64,000 nt of DNA from Pseudomonas nicosulfuronedens (GTDB lineage: Bacteria > Pseudomonadota > Gammaproteobacteria > Pseudomonadales > Pseudomonadaceae): contig NZ_SWDV01000023.1 in assembly GCF_005877905.1 (NCBI RefSeq), forward strand, positions 82,013 to 146,012, in the 5' to 3' direction. The notes beneath the pieces were generated by a model. That model was given only the letters and a program-made list of their open reading frames with translations. It searched no databases and was not told where the DNA came from. Within the stretch, counting starts at the first letter, position 1; the number at the start of each line of letters is the position of its first letter. Shown piece after piece: positions 18,608 to 27,093 of the stretch. A program made the translations under genes and the position numbers.

Positions 18608-19819
18608 ATGACCGCCGAAGCCACGTCCCTGCTGCGTCACCGCCCTTTTCTCGCTTTCTGGCTGGCACGCGTCTGCACCGCCAGCGCCTTCCAGATGATC
18701 ACCGTGGCCATCGGCTGGCACATCTACGAGCTGACCCACAACGTGCTCGACCTCGGCCTGGTGGGTTTGGTGGAGTTCACCCCGCGCGTGCTGTTCATGC
18801 TGCACACCGGTCACGTCGCCGACCGTTATGACCGGAGGCGCATCGCCTCGCTGTGCCAGATCGGCCAGGGCCTGATCGCCGTCGCGCTGGTGGTGGGCGC
18901 CAGCACCGACAACGTGACCCGCGAGATGATCTTCGTGATGGCCTTCCTGCTCGGTACCGCGCGGGCCTTCGAAATGCCGACCACCCAGGCGCTGCTGCCG
19001 AACATCGTGCCCACCGCGCTGTTCCCCCGCGCGGTGGCGGCGTCCGCCTCGGCCATGCAGGCAGCGACCATCGCCGCGCCGGCCTTCGGCGGCTTCCTCT
19101 ATGCTTTCGGCGCCTTCTGGGTCTACACACCCACCGCCGTGCTGTACTTCATCGCCTGCACCCTGGTGCTCACCCTGCCCTCGCGCCAGGCGCCAGCCGC
19201 GCAAGGCAAGGCAACGCTGGAATCGCTGCTGGCGGGCATTCGCTTCATCCGCAGTCGTCCGGACATCTTCGGCGCCATCTCCCTGGACCTGTTCGCCGTA
19301 CTGCTGGGCGGCGCCACCGCGCTGCTGCCGGTGTTCGCCAAGGACATCCTGCTCACCGGCCCCTGGGGCCTGGGCCTGCTGCGTTCGGCCCCGGCGGTGG
19401 GCGCGTTGCTGATGTCGTTCTGGCTGGCGCGCTTCCCCATCGAGCGCAACGTCGGACGGATCATGTTCGCCGCCGTGGGCGTGTTCGGCGTCACCACCAT
19501 CGCCTTCGGCCTCTCGACTTCCTTCTGGTTCTCCCTGGCAGTACTGGTGGTGCTGGGCGCAGCGGACATGATCAGCATGGTCATCCGTGGCGCCTTCGTG
19601 CAGCTGGAAACCCCGGACGAGATGCGCGGCCGGGTCAGCGCGGTGAACGGCCTGTTCATCGGCGCCTCGAACCAGCTGGGCGAATTCGAATCCGGCCTCA
19701 CCGCCCACTGGCTCGGCACCGTGCCAGCGGTAGTGCTCGGCGGTGTCGGCACACTGGTCGTCACCGGCGCATGGATGAAGCTGTTCCCTACCCTGGCCAA
19801 GCGCGACAAGTTGCACTGA
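18608..19819 (+). CDS. Major facilitator superfamily exporter (MFS_3/EntS-like)
   Basis: The 403-residue protein has about twelve membrane helices and the loop 2-3 motif GHVADRYDRRR typical of proton-driven MFS exporters; a related GRVSAVNG motif follows in the second half. It resembles the MFS_3 group that includes the enterobactin exporter EntS, but the cargo cannot be told from sequence. The ATG at 18608 begins a short cytoplasmic N-terminus (TAEATSLLRHRPFLAFWLAR). It is divergent from the molybdenum hydroxylase operon, as in PAO1 (PA4621/PA4622, recalled), so the two may share control. Confidence 0.88.
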   Translation: MTAEATSLLRHRPFLAFWLARVCTASAFQMITVAIGWHIYELTHNVLDLGLVGLVEFTPRVLFMLHTGHVADRYDRRRIASLCQIGQGLIAVALVVGASTDNVTREMIFVMAFLLGTARAFEMPTTQALLPNIVPTALFPRAVAASASAMQAATIAAPAFGGFLYAFGAFWVYTPTAVLYFIACTLVLTLPSRQAPAAQGKATLESLLAGIRFIRSRPDIFGAISLDLFAVLLGGATALLPVFAKDILLTGPWGLGLLRSAPAVGALLMSFWLARFPIERNVGRIMFAAVGVFGVTTIAFGLSTSFWFSLAVLVVLGAADMISMVIRGAFVQLETPDEMRGRVSAVNGLFIGASNQLGEFESGLTAHWLGTVPAVVLGGVGTLVVTGAWMKLFPTLAKRDKLH

Positions 19820-19898
19820 GGTTGCCGCTTCGATCAAGCAAACCTCAGCTGATCGAGGACGGAGTCCGCTCTTAAAGCCACCGGACACCACCGGCCGC

Positions 19899-19978
19899 AG
19901 GATGGGTGGAGCTTGCGATACCCATCAGCGTTTTCGCGCAGTAATCGATGGGTATCGCTTCGCTCCACGCCATCCTAC
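19899..19978. repeat. Intergenic inverted repeat, GATGGGTATCGC family, copy 1
   Basis: The element runs from AGGATGGGTGGAGC to GCTCCACGCCATCCTAC and contains GCGATACCCATC facing GATGGGTATCGC. The arms pair over most of their length. A second copy lies at 52381-52456. It sits between the MFS gene and the cio operon, at the point where gene order changes relative to PAO1. Confidence 0.85.
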
Positions 19979-20100
19979 GAGCTGGGCTCCCCTTCGCTTC
20001 CACGAAAAGCCCAGCCAAAAAAATCCCCCGCTGGAAGCACCGGCGAGGGATGTGGGAACGGGCGCCGCGAACAGCGCCCGGATGGGAACGATTGTGCGGA

Positions 20101-20250
20101 CTAGTGCGGCGTGCCCAGACCCGCCGCGCTCATGAACAGGCGCATCAGCCAAGCCGCGACGCCCAGGCCAGCGACGCTCAGCGCCCAGATCAGCACCAGC
20201 CATCCCAGCCGCTTGCGCAGCGGCGCCTTTTCCTGCTCCTCGTGAGTCAT
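20101..20250 (-). CDS. DUF2474 small membrane protein of the cio oxidase
   Basis: A 49-residue protein with one membrane helix (LGWLVLIWALSVAGLGVAAW) and a charged N-terminus (MTHEEQEKAPLRKR). DUF2474 genes typically follow cioB/cydB and are considered the functional counterpart of CydX, a small subunit that stabilises bd-type oxidases; that role here is inferred from position. AGAGGTG precedes the ATG at 20250, 11 bases after the cioB stop, so it is the last gene of the oxidase operon. Confidence 0.85.
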   Translation of the reverse strand: MTHEEQEKAPLRKRLGWLVLIWALSVAGLGVAAWLMRLFMSAAGLGTPH

Positions 20251-20261
20251 GCTGCGCACCT

Positions 20262-21269
20262 CTAGTGGTAGCCGTCGCCGTGCTTCACCTTGCCGCGGAA
20301 CACGTAGTAGCTCCACGCGGTGTAGACGAGGATGAAGGGGATGATGAACAGCGCGCCCACCAGCATGAAGCCCAGGCTCTGCGGCGGTGCCGCGGCGTCC
20401 CAGATCGACATCGACGGCGGGATGATGTTCGGCCACAGGCTGATGCCCAGCCCGCTGTAGCCCAGGAAGATCAGCGCCAGGGTGAGCAGGAACGGCTTCA
20501 CGTGGTCGTTGCGCGCCACCGAGCGCAGCAGGCTGTAGAAGGTCAGCAGCACCAGCAGCGGCACCGGCAGGAACCAGAACAGGTTCGGCAGGCTGAACCA
20601 GCGCTGGGCGATTTCCGCGTGTGCCAGCGGGGTCCACAGGCTGACGATGCCGATCACCGCCAGCAGCACCAGCGCCAGCGGCTTGGCCAGGTCATGCATG
20701 CGCTCCTGCAACTGCCCCTCGGTCTTCATGATCAGCCAGGTGCAGCCCAGCAGGCTGTAGGCAACCACCAGGCCGAGGCCGCAGAACAGCGGGAACGGCG
20801 CCAGCCAGTCCAGCGCACCGCCAGCGAAGGCGCGGTTTTCCACCGGGATGCCCTCGATGAAGGCGCCCAGCGCCACGCCCTGGAAGAAGGTCGCCACCAA
20901 GGAGCCGACAATGAACGACTTGTCCCAGATGTGCCGCTTCGCGGGCCGCGCCTTGAAACGGAACTCGAAGGCCACGCCGCGGAAGATCAGCCCCATCAGC
21001 ATCAGGATCAGCGGCAGGTACAGCGCCGAGAGCACGGCCGAATAGGCCACCGGGAAGGCACCGAACAGAGCGGCCCCGCCCAGCACCAGCCAGGTCTCGT
21101 TGCCGTCCCAGACCGGCGCGACGGTGTTCATCATCACGTCACGGTCGCCTTCGTCCTTGAAGAACGGGTAGAGCATGCCGATGCCCAGATCGAACCCGTC
21201 CATCACCACGTACATCATCACGCCGAAGATGATGATGATCGCCCAGATCAGCGGAAGATCGATTCCCAT
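20262..21269 (-). CDS. cioB: Cyanide-insensitive quinol oxidase subunit II (CydB family)
   Basis: Subunit II of a bd-type quinol oxidase in the inner membrane. The 335-residue protein has about eight or nine membrane helices and the CydB N-terminus with the conserved VMDGFDLGIGML and VWDGNETWLVLGG motifs. It works with CioA to reduce oxygen with quinol and lacks haem-copper chemistry, so it tolerates cyanide and sulfide. GGAG precedes the ATG at 21269, only three bases after cioA. Confidence 0.95.
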   Translation of the reverse strand: MGIDLPLIWAIIIIFGVMMYVVMDGFDLGIGMLYPFFKDEGDRDVMMNTVAPVWDGNETWLVLGGAALFGAFPVAYSAVLSALYLPLILMLMGLIFRGVAFEFRFKARPAKRHIWDKSFIVGSLVATFFQGVALGAFIEGIPVENRAFAGGALDWLAPFPLFCGLGLVVAYSLLGCTWLIMKTEGQLQERMHDLAKPLALVLLAVIGIVSLWTPLAHAEIAQRWFSLPNLFWFLPVPLLVLLTFYSLLRSVARNDHVKPFLLTLALIFLGYSGLGISLWPNIIPPSMSIWDAAAPPQSLGFMLVGALFIIPFILVYTAWSYYVFRGKVKHGDGYH

Positions 21270-21272
21270 GGC

Positions 21273-22709
21273 TCAGCTCCTCCCCGCTTCAGTGGTGTCA
21301 TCGTCGTCAAGGCCCTCTTCGGTGGCCGACAGCGGACGCGCCGCCGTGCGTTTCTGGCCGGCGCCGCCATGGCTGGCTTCCCGGCCCTCATGGGTGACCG
21401 GGCCTTTGCGTACCAGGCGCATCATGTAGCCAATGCCCACGCCGAACAGCGAGAAGTACACCACCACGAACATCACCAGGGTCAGGCTCATCTGCGTGAC
21501 GCTGTGGTTGGACACCGCATCGGCGGTACGCATCAGGCCATAGACGACCCAGGGCTGGCGGCCGATTTCGGTGGTGAACCAGCCGGCGAGGATCGCGATC
21601 AGGCCGGATGGCCCCATCCACAACACCAGATGGAGGAAGGCACGGCTCTCGAACAGCCGTTTGCGCCAGCGCAGCCAGGCACTCCACAGGCCGACGAAGA
21701 TCATCAGCATGCCTAAGCCGGCCATGATGCGGAACGACCAGAAGACGATGGTGGAGTTGGGGCGGTCGGCTTTCGGGAAGTCCTTCAGCGCCGGGATCGG
21801 CTCGGTCAGGCTGTGATTGAGAATGAGGCTGCCGAGCACCGGAATTTCGATCTTGAAGCGGGTTTCCTCGCGCTCCATGTCCGGCCAGCCGAACAGGATC
21901 AGCGGGGTCGGCTCGCCGCTGCTGTTGTCCCAATGGCCTTCCATCGCAGCGATTTTCGCCGGCTGGTGCTTGAGGGTATTCAGGCCATGGGCATCACCCA
22001 CCATCGCCTGGATGGGCGCAACGATCAACGCCATCCACATCGCCATCGAAAGCATCTTGCGGATCGCCGGGTTGTCGCGGCCGCGCAGCAGGTGCCAGGC
22101 CGCCGAGGCGCCGACGAAGAAGGCGGTGGCGACGAACGAGGCAATCGCCATGTGCATCAGGCGGTAGGGGAAGGACGGGTTGAAGATGATCGCCAGCCAG
22201 TCCACCGGCACCACGACGCCGTTGACGATCTCGTGGCCCTGCGGAGTCTGCATCCAGCTGTTGGAGGCGAGGATCCAGAAGGTCGAGATCAGCGTGCCGA
22301 TCGCCACCATCACTGTGGCGAAGAAGTGCAGGCCCGGGCCGACGCGGTGCCAGCCGAAGAGCATGACGCCGAGGAAACCGGCCTCGAGGAAGAAGGCCGT
22401 GAGCACTTCATAGGTCAGCAGCGGGCCGGTGACGCTCCCGGCGAAGGCCGAGAAGGCGCTCCAGTTGGTGCCGAACTGATAGGCCATGACGAGGCCGGAG
22501 ACCACGCCCATGCCGAAGTTGACGGCGAATATCTTCGACCAGAAGTGATAGAGGTCGCGGTAGACCTCCTCATGGGTCTTCAGCCACAGGCCTTCGAGCA
22601 CCGCCAGGTAGCTGGCGAGGCCGATGGTGATGGCGGGGAAGATGATGTGGAAGGACACGGTAAAGGCGAACTGGATCCGGGCCAGGTCGAGCGCCTCTAA
22701 TCCGAACAT
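21273..22709 (-). CDS. cioA: Cyanide-insensitive quinol oxidase subunit I (CydA family, short Q-loop)
   Basis: This 478-residue subunit carries the haems and quinol site of a cytochrome bd-type oxidase. It has the CydA N-terminus (ARIQFAFTVSFHIIFPAIT), the DAHGLNTLKHQPAKIAAMEG loop and the conserved GWFTTEIGRQPW segment. The region between helices 6 and 7 is short, as in CIO-type enzymes and unlike the long Q-loop of E. coli CydA. The C-terminal tail is charged and poorly conserved. AGAGGA precedes the ATG at 22709. It heads the operon cioA-cioB-DUF2474 and is divergent from the metQ-like gene, as in PAO1. Confidence 0.95.
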   Translation of the reverse strand: MFGLEALDLARIQFAFTVSFHIIFPAITIGLASYLAVLEGLWLKTHEEVYRDLYHFWSKIFAVNFGMGVVSGLVMAYQFGTNWSAFSAFAGSVTGPLLTYEVLTAFFLEAGFLGVMLFGWHRVGPGLHFFATVMVAIGTLISTFWILASNSWMQTPQGHEIVNGVVVPVDWLAIIFNPSFPYRLMHMAIASFVATAFFVGASAAWHLLRGRDNPAIRKMLSMAMWMALIVAPIQAMVGDAHGLNTLKHQPAKIAAMEGHWDNSSGEPTPLILFGWPDMEREETRFKIEIPVLGSLILNHSLTEPIPALKDFPKADRPNSTIVFWSFRIMAGLGMLMIFVGLWSAWLRWRKRLFESRAFLHLVLWMGPSGLIAILAGWFTTEIGRQPWVVYGLMRTADAVSNHSVTQMSLTLVMFVVVYFSLFGVGIGYMMRLVRKGPVTHEGREASHGGAGQKRTAARPLSATEEGLDDDDTTEAGRS

Positions 22710-23171
22710 GACGATTCCTCTTCAGGCTGACGCCAACCCCACGGAAGGGTCGAGCACCGTACCTTGCGCATGCGCAGGGCGTTCTTGCGTGATGTCTGTG
22801 TTTCTGACCACCGATCTCTCGTCGGTTCGGATTTCTTTCGCCGCTCAATCAGAATGGATCACCATCCGCATTGACGCCGCTCAAGAAACTGCATCGATAT
22901 TACGCGCCCGCCCCCCGCAGGCTGGAGTGGTGGGTTGCCGCGCGACGGGGTGTCGCGCGACAGCTTGTCTCAGGTCACGCCTTGGCCGACCATATGAACA
23001 AAATCGAATATGAAAATGAAAAATTAATATTTTATTGGAATAACAGGAGCAGGTAACTTTCGCTGCAACCGCTGCCGAGTGAGCCGCGGAAAAAGAATCC
23101 ACCGCCCGTACGAAGGCCCCATCCCGGCCGGCCCGGACGCCAGCGGTCATCTGCCCCACAAGGACATCGCA
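22710..23171. promoter_or_regulatory. Divergent regulatory region, cioA / metQ-like gene
   Basis: The 462-base gap contains no gene I can support. A perfect 12-base palindrome TGCGCATGCGCA lies at 22765-22776, 56 bases upstream of cioA. TTGAC-GCCG-CTCAA at 22871-22884 is a partial ANR-type site. A strikingly AT-rich stretch at about 23000-23048 upstream of the metQ-like gene is a likely promoter region. Confidence 0.5.
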
Positions 23172-23951
23172 ATGAAAAAGCTGCTGCTTCTGACCGCCCT
23201 CGCCGCTGCCTTCACCTCCTCCGCCTTCGCCAACGAAAAGCTGGTCGTCGCCGCCACCCCGATCCCCCACGCCGAGGTCCTCGAGCTGATCAAGCCGACC
23301 CTGGCCAAGGAAGGCGTGGACCTGGAGATCAAGGTCTTCACCGACTACGTGCAGCCCAACGTGCAGGTCGCCGAGAAGCGCCTGGACGCCAACTACTTCC
23401 AGACCAAGCCGTACCTGGACAACTTCAACAAGGGCAAGGGCACCAACCTGGTCACCGTGACCGGCGTGCACGTCGAGCCCTTCGGCGGTTACTCGAAGAA
23501 GTACAAGTCCATCGACCAGCTGCCTGACGGCGCCACCGTTGCCATCCCCAACGAAGGCAGCAACAGCGGCCGCGCCCTGCTCCTGCTGCAGAAGGCCGGT
23601 GTGATCAAGCTCAAGGACCCGAGCAACGCCCTGGCCACCCCCAAAGACATCGCCGAGAACCCCAAGCACCTGAAGTTCAAGGAGCTGGAGTCGGCCCTGC
23701 TGCCGCGCGTGCTGGACCAGGTCGACCTGGACCTGATCAACACCAACTACGCGCTGGAAGCCAAGCTCAACCCGGTGAAGGACGCCCTGATCCTCGAAGA
23801 CCGCAACTCGCCCTACGTGAACTACCTGGTGGCGCGTCCAGACAACAAGGACAGCGATGCCCTGAAGAAACTTTCCGCCGCCCTGACCAGCCCGGAAGTC
23901 AAAGCCTTCATCGAGAAGAAGTACAACGGCGCCGTGGTGCCGGCCTTCTGA
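23172..23951 (+). CDS. MetQ/NlpA-family substrate-binding protein, orphan
   Basis: This 259-residue periplasmic protein belongs to the NlpA/MetQ family that captures methionine or related compounds for ABC import. It shows ATPIPHAEVLELIKP, the DYVQPN segment, and the DANYFQTKPYL and IPNEGSNSGRALLLLQ motifs. Unlike classical MetQ it lacks a lipobox cysteine: the leader (MKKLLLLTALAAAFTSSAFA) ends in a signal peptidase I site, so it should be soluble. AAGGA precedes the ATG at 23172. No metN or metI gene is nearby. A strong terminator follows, so it is probably monocistronic. Confidence 0.88.
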   Translation: MKKLLLLTALAAAFTSSAFANEKLVVAATPIPHAEVLELIKPTLAKEGVDLEIKVFTDYVQPNVQVAEKRLDANYFQTKPYLDNFNKGKGTNLVTVTGVHVEPFGGYSKKYKSIDQLPDGATVAIPNEGSNSGRALLLLQKAGVIKLKDPSNALATPKDIAENPKHLKFKELESALLPRVLDQVDLDLINTNYALEAKLNPVKDALILEDRNSPYVNYLVARPDNKDSDALKKLSAALTSPEVKAFIEKKYNGAVVPAF

Positions 23952-24020
23952 CCCGTCGCCCGGCCACGCGCCGGGCGCAACGACTCCCACGCTGGGCGCA
24001 CCGCGAGTGCACCCGCTTCG

Positions 24021-24054
24021 ACGCCGGTGGGCAAGTTCCACCGGCGTTTTTCTT
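24021..24054 (+). terminator. Rho-independent terminator after the metQ-like gene
   Basis: A perfect 10-bp stem ACGCCGGTGG/CCACCGGCGT (24021-24030 and 24038-24047) with a 7-nt loop is followed by TTTTCTTT. It lies just before the ribosome site of the gamma-lyase-family gene, so that gene needs its own promoter or read-through. Confidence 0.92.
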
Positions 24055-24069
24055 TCCCAAGGACTTGCC

Positions 24070-25260
24070 ATGAGCGACCACGCCAAAGGCCCCTCCACTA
24101 GCGCCGTGCATGCTGGCCACGATGTCGACCGGCGCATGGTCACCCGCGCCAAGAGCCAGCCGATCTACCAGAGCTCGGTGTTCGTCTACGACTCCCTCGA
24201 GCAGGTTGACGACTTCCTTGCCGGCAATCCCGACAACTACATGTACACGCGCATCGGCAACCCCAACCACAGCGCTGTGGAAGAGCTGCTGCGCGAGCTG
24301 GAGGGCGGCGAGGATGCGCTGTTCTCCGCCTCCGGCATGGCGGCCATTTCCGCTGCGCTGCTGGGTGTACTGGGCGCCGGTGATCACCTGATCGCCAGCC
24401 GCGAGCTGTACGGCACCACCCAGAGCCTGATCGAGAAGGAACTGACGCGCTTCGGCATCGCCGCCACCCTGCTCGACCTCAACGACCTGGCAGCAGTGGC
24501 AGCGGCGATCACGCCAACCACCCGGCTGATCTACACCGAAACCGCCTCCAACCCGCTGGTGCGCATCAGCAATATTCCTGCACTGGCCGATCTCGCCCAT
24601 CGCCACGATCTCAAGCTGCTGGTGGACAACACCTTCCTCTCGCCGGTGCTCTACCAGCCGCTGCGCGATGGCGCCGACCTGGTGATCCACAGCACCACCA
24701 AGTACCTCAACGGCCACAGCGACGCCATGGGTGGCGCGCTGGTCGGCGAGGCGCAATGGATCGCCGCCGCGCGGCGCTTCCAGATCAACGCCGGCGGCAG
24801 CGCCAGCCCCTTCGAGAGCTGGCTCAACTTCCGCGGCGCGAAGACCCTCGCCCTGCGCATGAAGGCCCACTCGCAGAACGCCCAGGCGCTGGCCGAAGCC
24901 CTCGAAACACACCCGCAGGTCGCCCGTGTGTTCTACCCCGGCCTGCCTTCGCACCCGGACTTCGAGCTGGCGCAGCGGCTGTTCCGCAAAGGCCATTCGG
25001 GCATGTTGAGCTTCACCCTCAAGGGTGGCCTCGATCAGGTCGACGCGCTGATCGGCGAGTTGCAACTGGCCGCCTTCGCGCCATCGCTGGCGGGAGTCGC
25101 CAGCAGCATCACCCACCCCGGCAAGACCTCGCACCGCGCGCTGTCCGCCGAGGCCCTGACCGCGCTGGATATCCACGACGGCACCATCCGTGTCTCGGTG
25201 GGCATCGAGGACAGCGAGGACATCGTCCGCGACTTCCTGCAAGCACTGGACGCGCTGTAG
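24070..25260 (+). CDS. Cys/Met metabolism PLP-dependent enzyme (gamma-lyase/synthase family)
   Basis: This 396-residue pyridoxal-phosphate enzyme belongs to the cystathionine/methionine gamma-lyase superfamily. Visible motifs are YTRIGNPNHSAVEELLRELE, the PLP-binding ASGMAAISAALL, VDNTFLSP, and STTKYLNGHSDAMGG carrying the Schiff-base lysine. The position equivalent to the catalytic cysteine of Pseudomonas methionine gamma-lyase (YGCT) reads YGTT, so it may not be a classical methionine gamma-lyase. AAGGAC precedes the ATG at 24070. It lies between a MetQ-like protein and an AAA+ regulator, which suggests a role in organosulfur breakdown or transsulfuration. Confidence 0.88.
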   Translation: MSDHAKGPSTSAVHAGHDVDRRMVTRAKSQPIYQSSVFVYDSLEQVDDFLAGNPDNYMYTRIGNPNHSAVEELLRELEGGEDALFSASGMAAISAALLGVLGAGDHLIASRELYGTTQSLIEKELTRFGIAATLLDLNDLAAVAAAITPTTRLIYTETASNPLVRISNIPALADLAHRHDLKLLVDNTFLSPVLYQPLRDGADLVIHSTTKYLNGHSDAMGGALVGEAQWIAAARRFQINAGGSASPFESWLNFRGAKTLALRMKAHSQNAQALAEALETHPQVARVFYPGLPSHPDFELAQRLFRKGHSGMLSFTLKGGLDQVDALIGELQLAAFAPSLAGVASSITHPGKTSHRALSAEALTALDIHDGTIRVSVGIEDSEDIVRDFLQALDAL

Positions 25261-25279
25261 GAACAGAAGGAGATTCCCC

Positions 25280-26236
25280 ATGAATGCACCCCACGCGCCG
25301 CTACCGCTGCTGACCTTCCCCGACGCCGACAAGAGCCCGCTGAGCATCCGCGCCAAGGCGCTGGTGTTCTTCGACCCGCGCTCCCATGAGGTGCGCGACG
25401 AGGTGGAGCGCCTGGCACCGCTGCCGCAGCCGGTGCTGATCCACGGCGAGACCGGCACCGGCAAGGAGCTGCTGGCCCGCCACATCCACCGAGCCAGCGA
25501 ACGTCCCGGCCTGTTCGTCGCAGTGAGTTGCAGCGCACTGAGCCGCAACTACGCCGACGCCGAGCTGTTCGGCTACGCGCCGGGAGCGCACAACGGCCCG
25601 GTGGGCAGCCGCGCCGGCTGGTTCGGCTCGGCTAACGGCGGAACGTTGTATCTGGACGAGATCGCCGACCTGCCACTGTCGCTGCAACAGAAACTGCTGC
25701 GCGTACTGCAGGAGCGCGAAGTACTGCGCGTTGGCGCCCGTGAGCCGGTGCCGGTGGATGTGCGCCTGGTCGCAGCCACCAGCATCGACCTGGGGCAGGC
25801 AGTGAAAGCAGGAAAATTCCTCGAGGGGCTACAGCAGTACCTGCACGACGGCAACCTTACGCTGCCGCCGCTGCGCGAACGTATCGGTGATATCCAGCCA
25901 CTGGCCGAGTACTTCCTTGGCGTGCATGCGCAACGCCTGGAACTGCCGGTGCCGCAGATCGCCAGCGACACCCAGCGCGCGCTGGAAGGCTATTCGTGGC
26001 CGGGCAATATTCGCGAGCTGGAGAACGTCATCCATTTCGCCCTGCTGGTCAGCCCGGACGAGGAAATTCGCCCGGAGCACCTGAACTTTTCAGGCGGCGT
26101 AGCGGGGTCAGGCGGCGTGACGAAAGTCAGCGATGAGGCGCTGGAGCATCTGGTGCGCCAGCCCGGCGTCGAAGCGCAACTGCGTGCGCTGCTGCAACGC
26201 CTGGAGCACGAGCGCGGCCCGGAGGCCGCGCTGTAG
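25280..26236 (+). CDS. Degenerate sigma-54-activator-like AAA+ protein
   Basis: This 318-residue protein has the AAA+ core of sigma-54 activators but no clear N-terminal sensor domain and no recognisable C-terminal helix-turn-helix. Walker A (GETGTGKE, 56-63) and Walker B (GTLYLDE, 121-127) are intact, as are PPLRER and the sensor II GNIRELENV. The sigma-54-contacting GAFTGA loop reads GAHNGP (102-107), and both arginines of the PspF-type FRxDLxxRL finger segment are replaced (FLEGLQQYL, 180-188). It may bind ATP but is unlikely to remodel sigma-54 holoenzyme in the usual way. AGAAGGAGA precedes the ATG at 25280, 19 bases after the gamma-lyase-family gene. Confidence 0.85.
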   Translation: MNAPHAPLPLLTFPDADKSPLSIRAKALVFFDPRSHEVRDEVERLAPLPQPVLIHGETGTGKELLARHIHRASERPGLFVAVSCSALSRNYADAELFGYAPGAHNGPVGSRAGWFGSANGGTLYLDEIADLPLSLQQKLLRVLQEREVLRVGAREPVPVDVRLVAATSIDLGQAVKAGKFLEGLQQYLHDGNLTLPPLRERIGDIQPLAEYFLGVHAQRLELPVPQIASDTQRALEGYSWPGNIRELENVIHFALLVSPDEEIRPEHLNFSGGVAGSGGVTKVSDEALEHLVRQPGVEAQLRALLQRLEHERGPEAAL

Positions 26237-26243
26237 TCGCCAA

Positions 26244-26262
26244 CGCGGCCCGAAGGGCCGCG
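26244..26262. terminator. Possible bidirectional hairpin between convergent genes
   Basis: CGCGGCCC-GAA-GGGCCGCG forms an 8-bp stem between the AAA+ gene and the convergent lipoprotein gene. There is no T-run on either side, so it would be a weak or Rho-dependent terminator. Confidence 0.4.
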
Positions 26263-26291
26263 CACGGGCGACAGCATGCAACGAGGTAGTG

Positions 26292-26627
26292 TTACTTGGT
26301 GGCGGTGTTCGAGTGAGCAACCACCGGGGTGCACGACGGGTTGGTCAGCTTGGCCGGATCGGTCAGCAGGCCCGGCATCATGCGCGAGGTGCAGTTGAAG
26401 ATGCGGCCTTTGGTGGTGGTGGCGACGTAGGAGAGTTCCTGGCCACCCAGGGCGTCCGGCTGGCCGGCTTTGACGTCGCTGACAACCAGCTCGTCGGAGG
26501 AAGCCAGACCGATCATCTGAGCGGTAGCGGCTTGCAGCGGAACGATGGCCTGGTTGGTGGTCATGGTCTGGCAACCGGCCAGCGAAGCGAAGAGTGCAGT
26601 GGCAATGGCGATGCGTTTGAAGTCCAT
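26292..26627 (-). CDS. Small outer-membrane lipoprotein of unknown function
   Basis: A 111-residue protein with a lipoprotein signal peptide ending in the lipobox LAGC (cysteine at about 19), followed by QTMTTNQAIVPLQAATAQMIG and a short beta-rich domain (SYVATTTKGRIFNCTSRM). Two further cysteines may form a disulfide. No domain is recognised. An ATG at 26627 gives a typical lipoprotein leader. It is convergent with the AAA+ gene and has an AT-rich upstream region of its own. Confidence 0.75.
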   Translation of the reverse strand: MDFKRIAIATALFASLAGCQTMTTNQAIVPLQAATAQMIGLASSDELVVSDVKAGQPDALGGQELSYVATTTKGRIFNCTSRMMPGLLTDPAKLTNPSCTPVVAHSNTATK

Positions 26628-27093
26628 CTCGAGATGCTCCCTGTTGGTGGTTTTTTGTCCTGCCGGGGGAGACTAACGGAATCGGCAAGTCAATCGCCAT
26701 AGCCGTTTCACATGTTTTTCACTAAATATTGCACACCCGTTCAAGTTTTAAGGCTCGAACACGCTCTACTTCGGGAACTGTGCTATGTGCCGACCTGTTT
26801 CGCGCGGGTGACAGCCGTTTATCGCGCCGAAGCCAGAAGCGACGCTGAACCGATTCATCTTTGGCGACGAATGGTCGCAGTGAAAGGCTTTGCCGACTCG
26901 CAGGTCGGCAGGAGGGATTCCTGAGCAGGAAGTCAAAATCAGGATGATTCCCCGCAGATAGAAATAAAAGCAGTCTCATCGACCAGATCAATACCGATCA
27001 TCAAGACCATTCACTTCTTTTCGTCACAATCTTCAGGGAAAATGGCTATCAGGCGGTCGGGACCCATTTTCCCCGGCGCCATTGGAGACTATC
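26628..27093. promoter_or_regulatory. AT-richer gap between the lipoprotein gene and the small ORF upstream of betT
   Basis: This 466-base stretch is visibly richer in A and T than its surroundings, especially at 26700-26760 and 26940-27030. Frames crossing it have no codon bias or recognisable product. It probably holds the promoter of the minus-strand lipoprotein and that of the small plus-strand gene at 27094. I see no clear operator. Confidence 0.4.
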
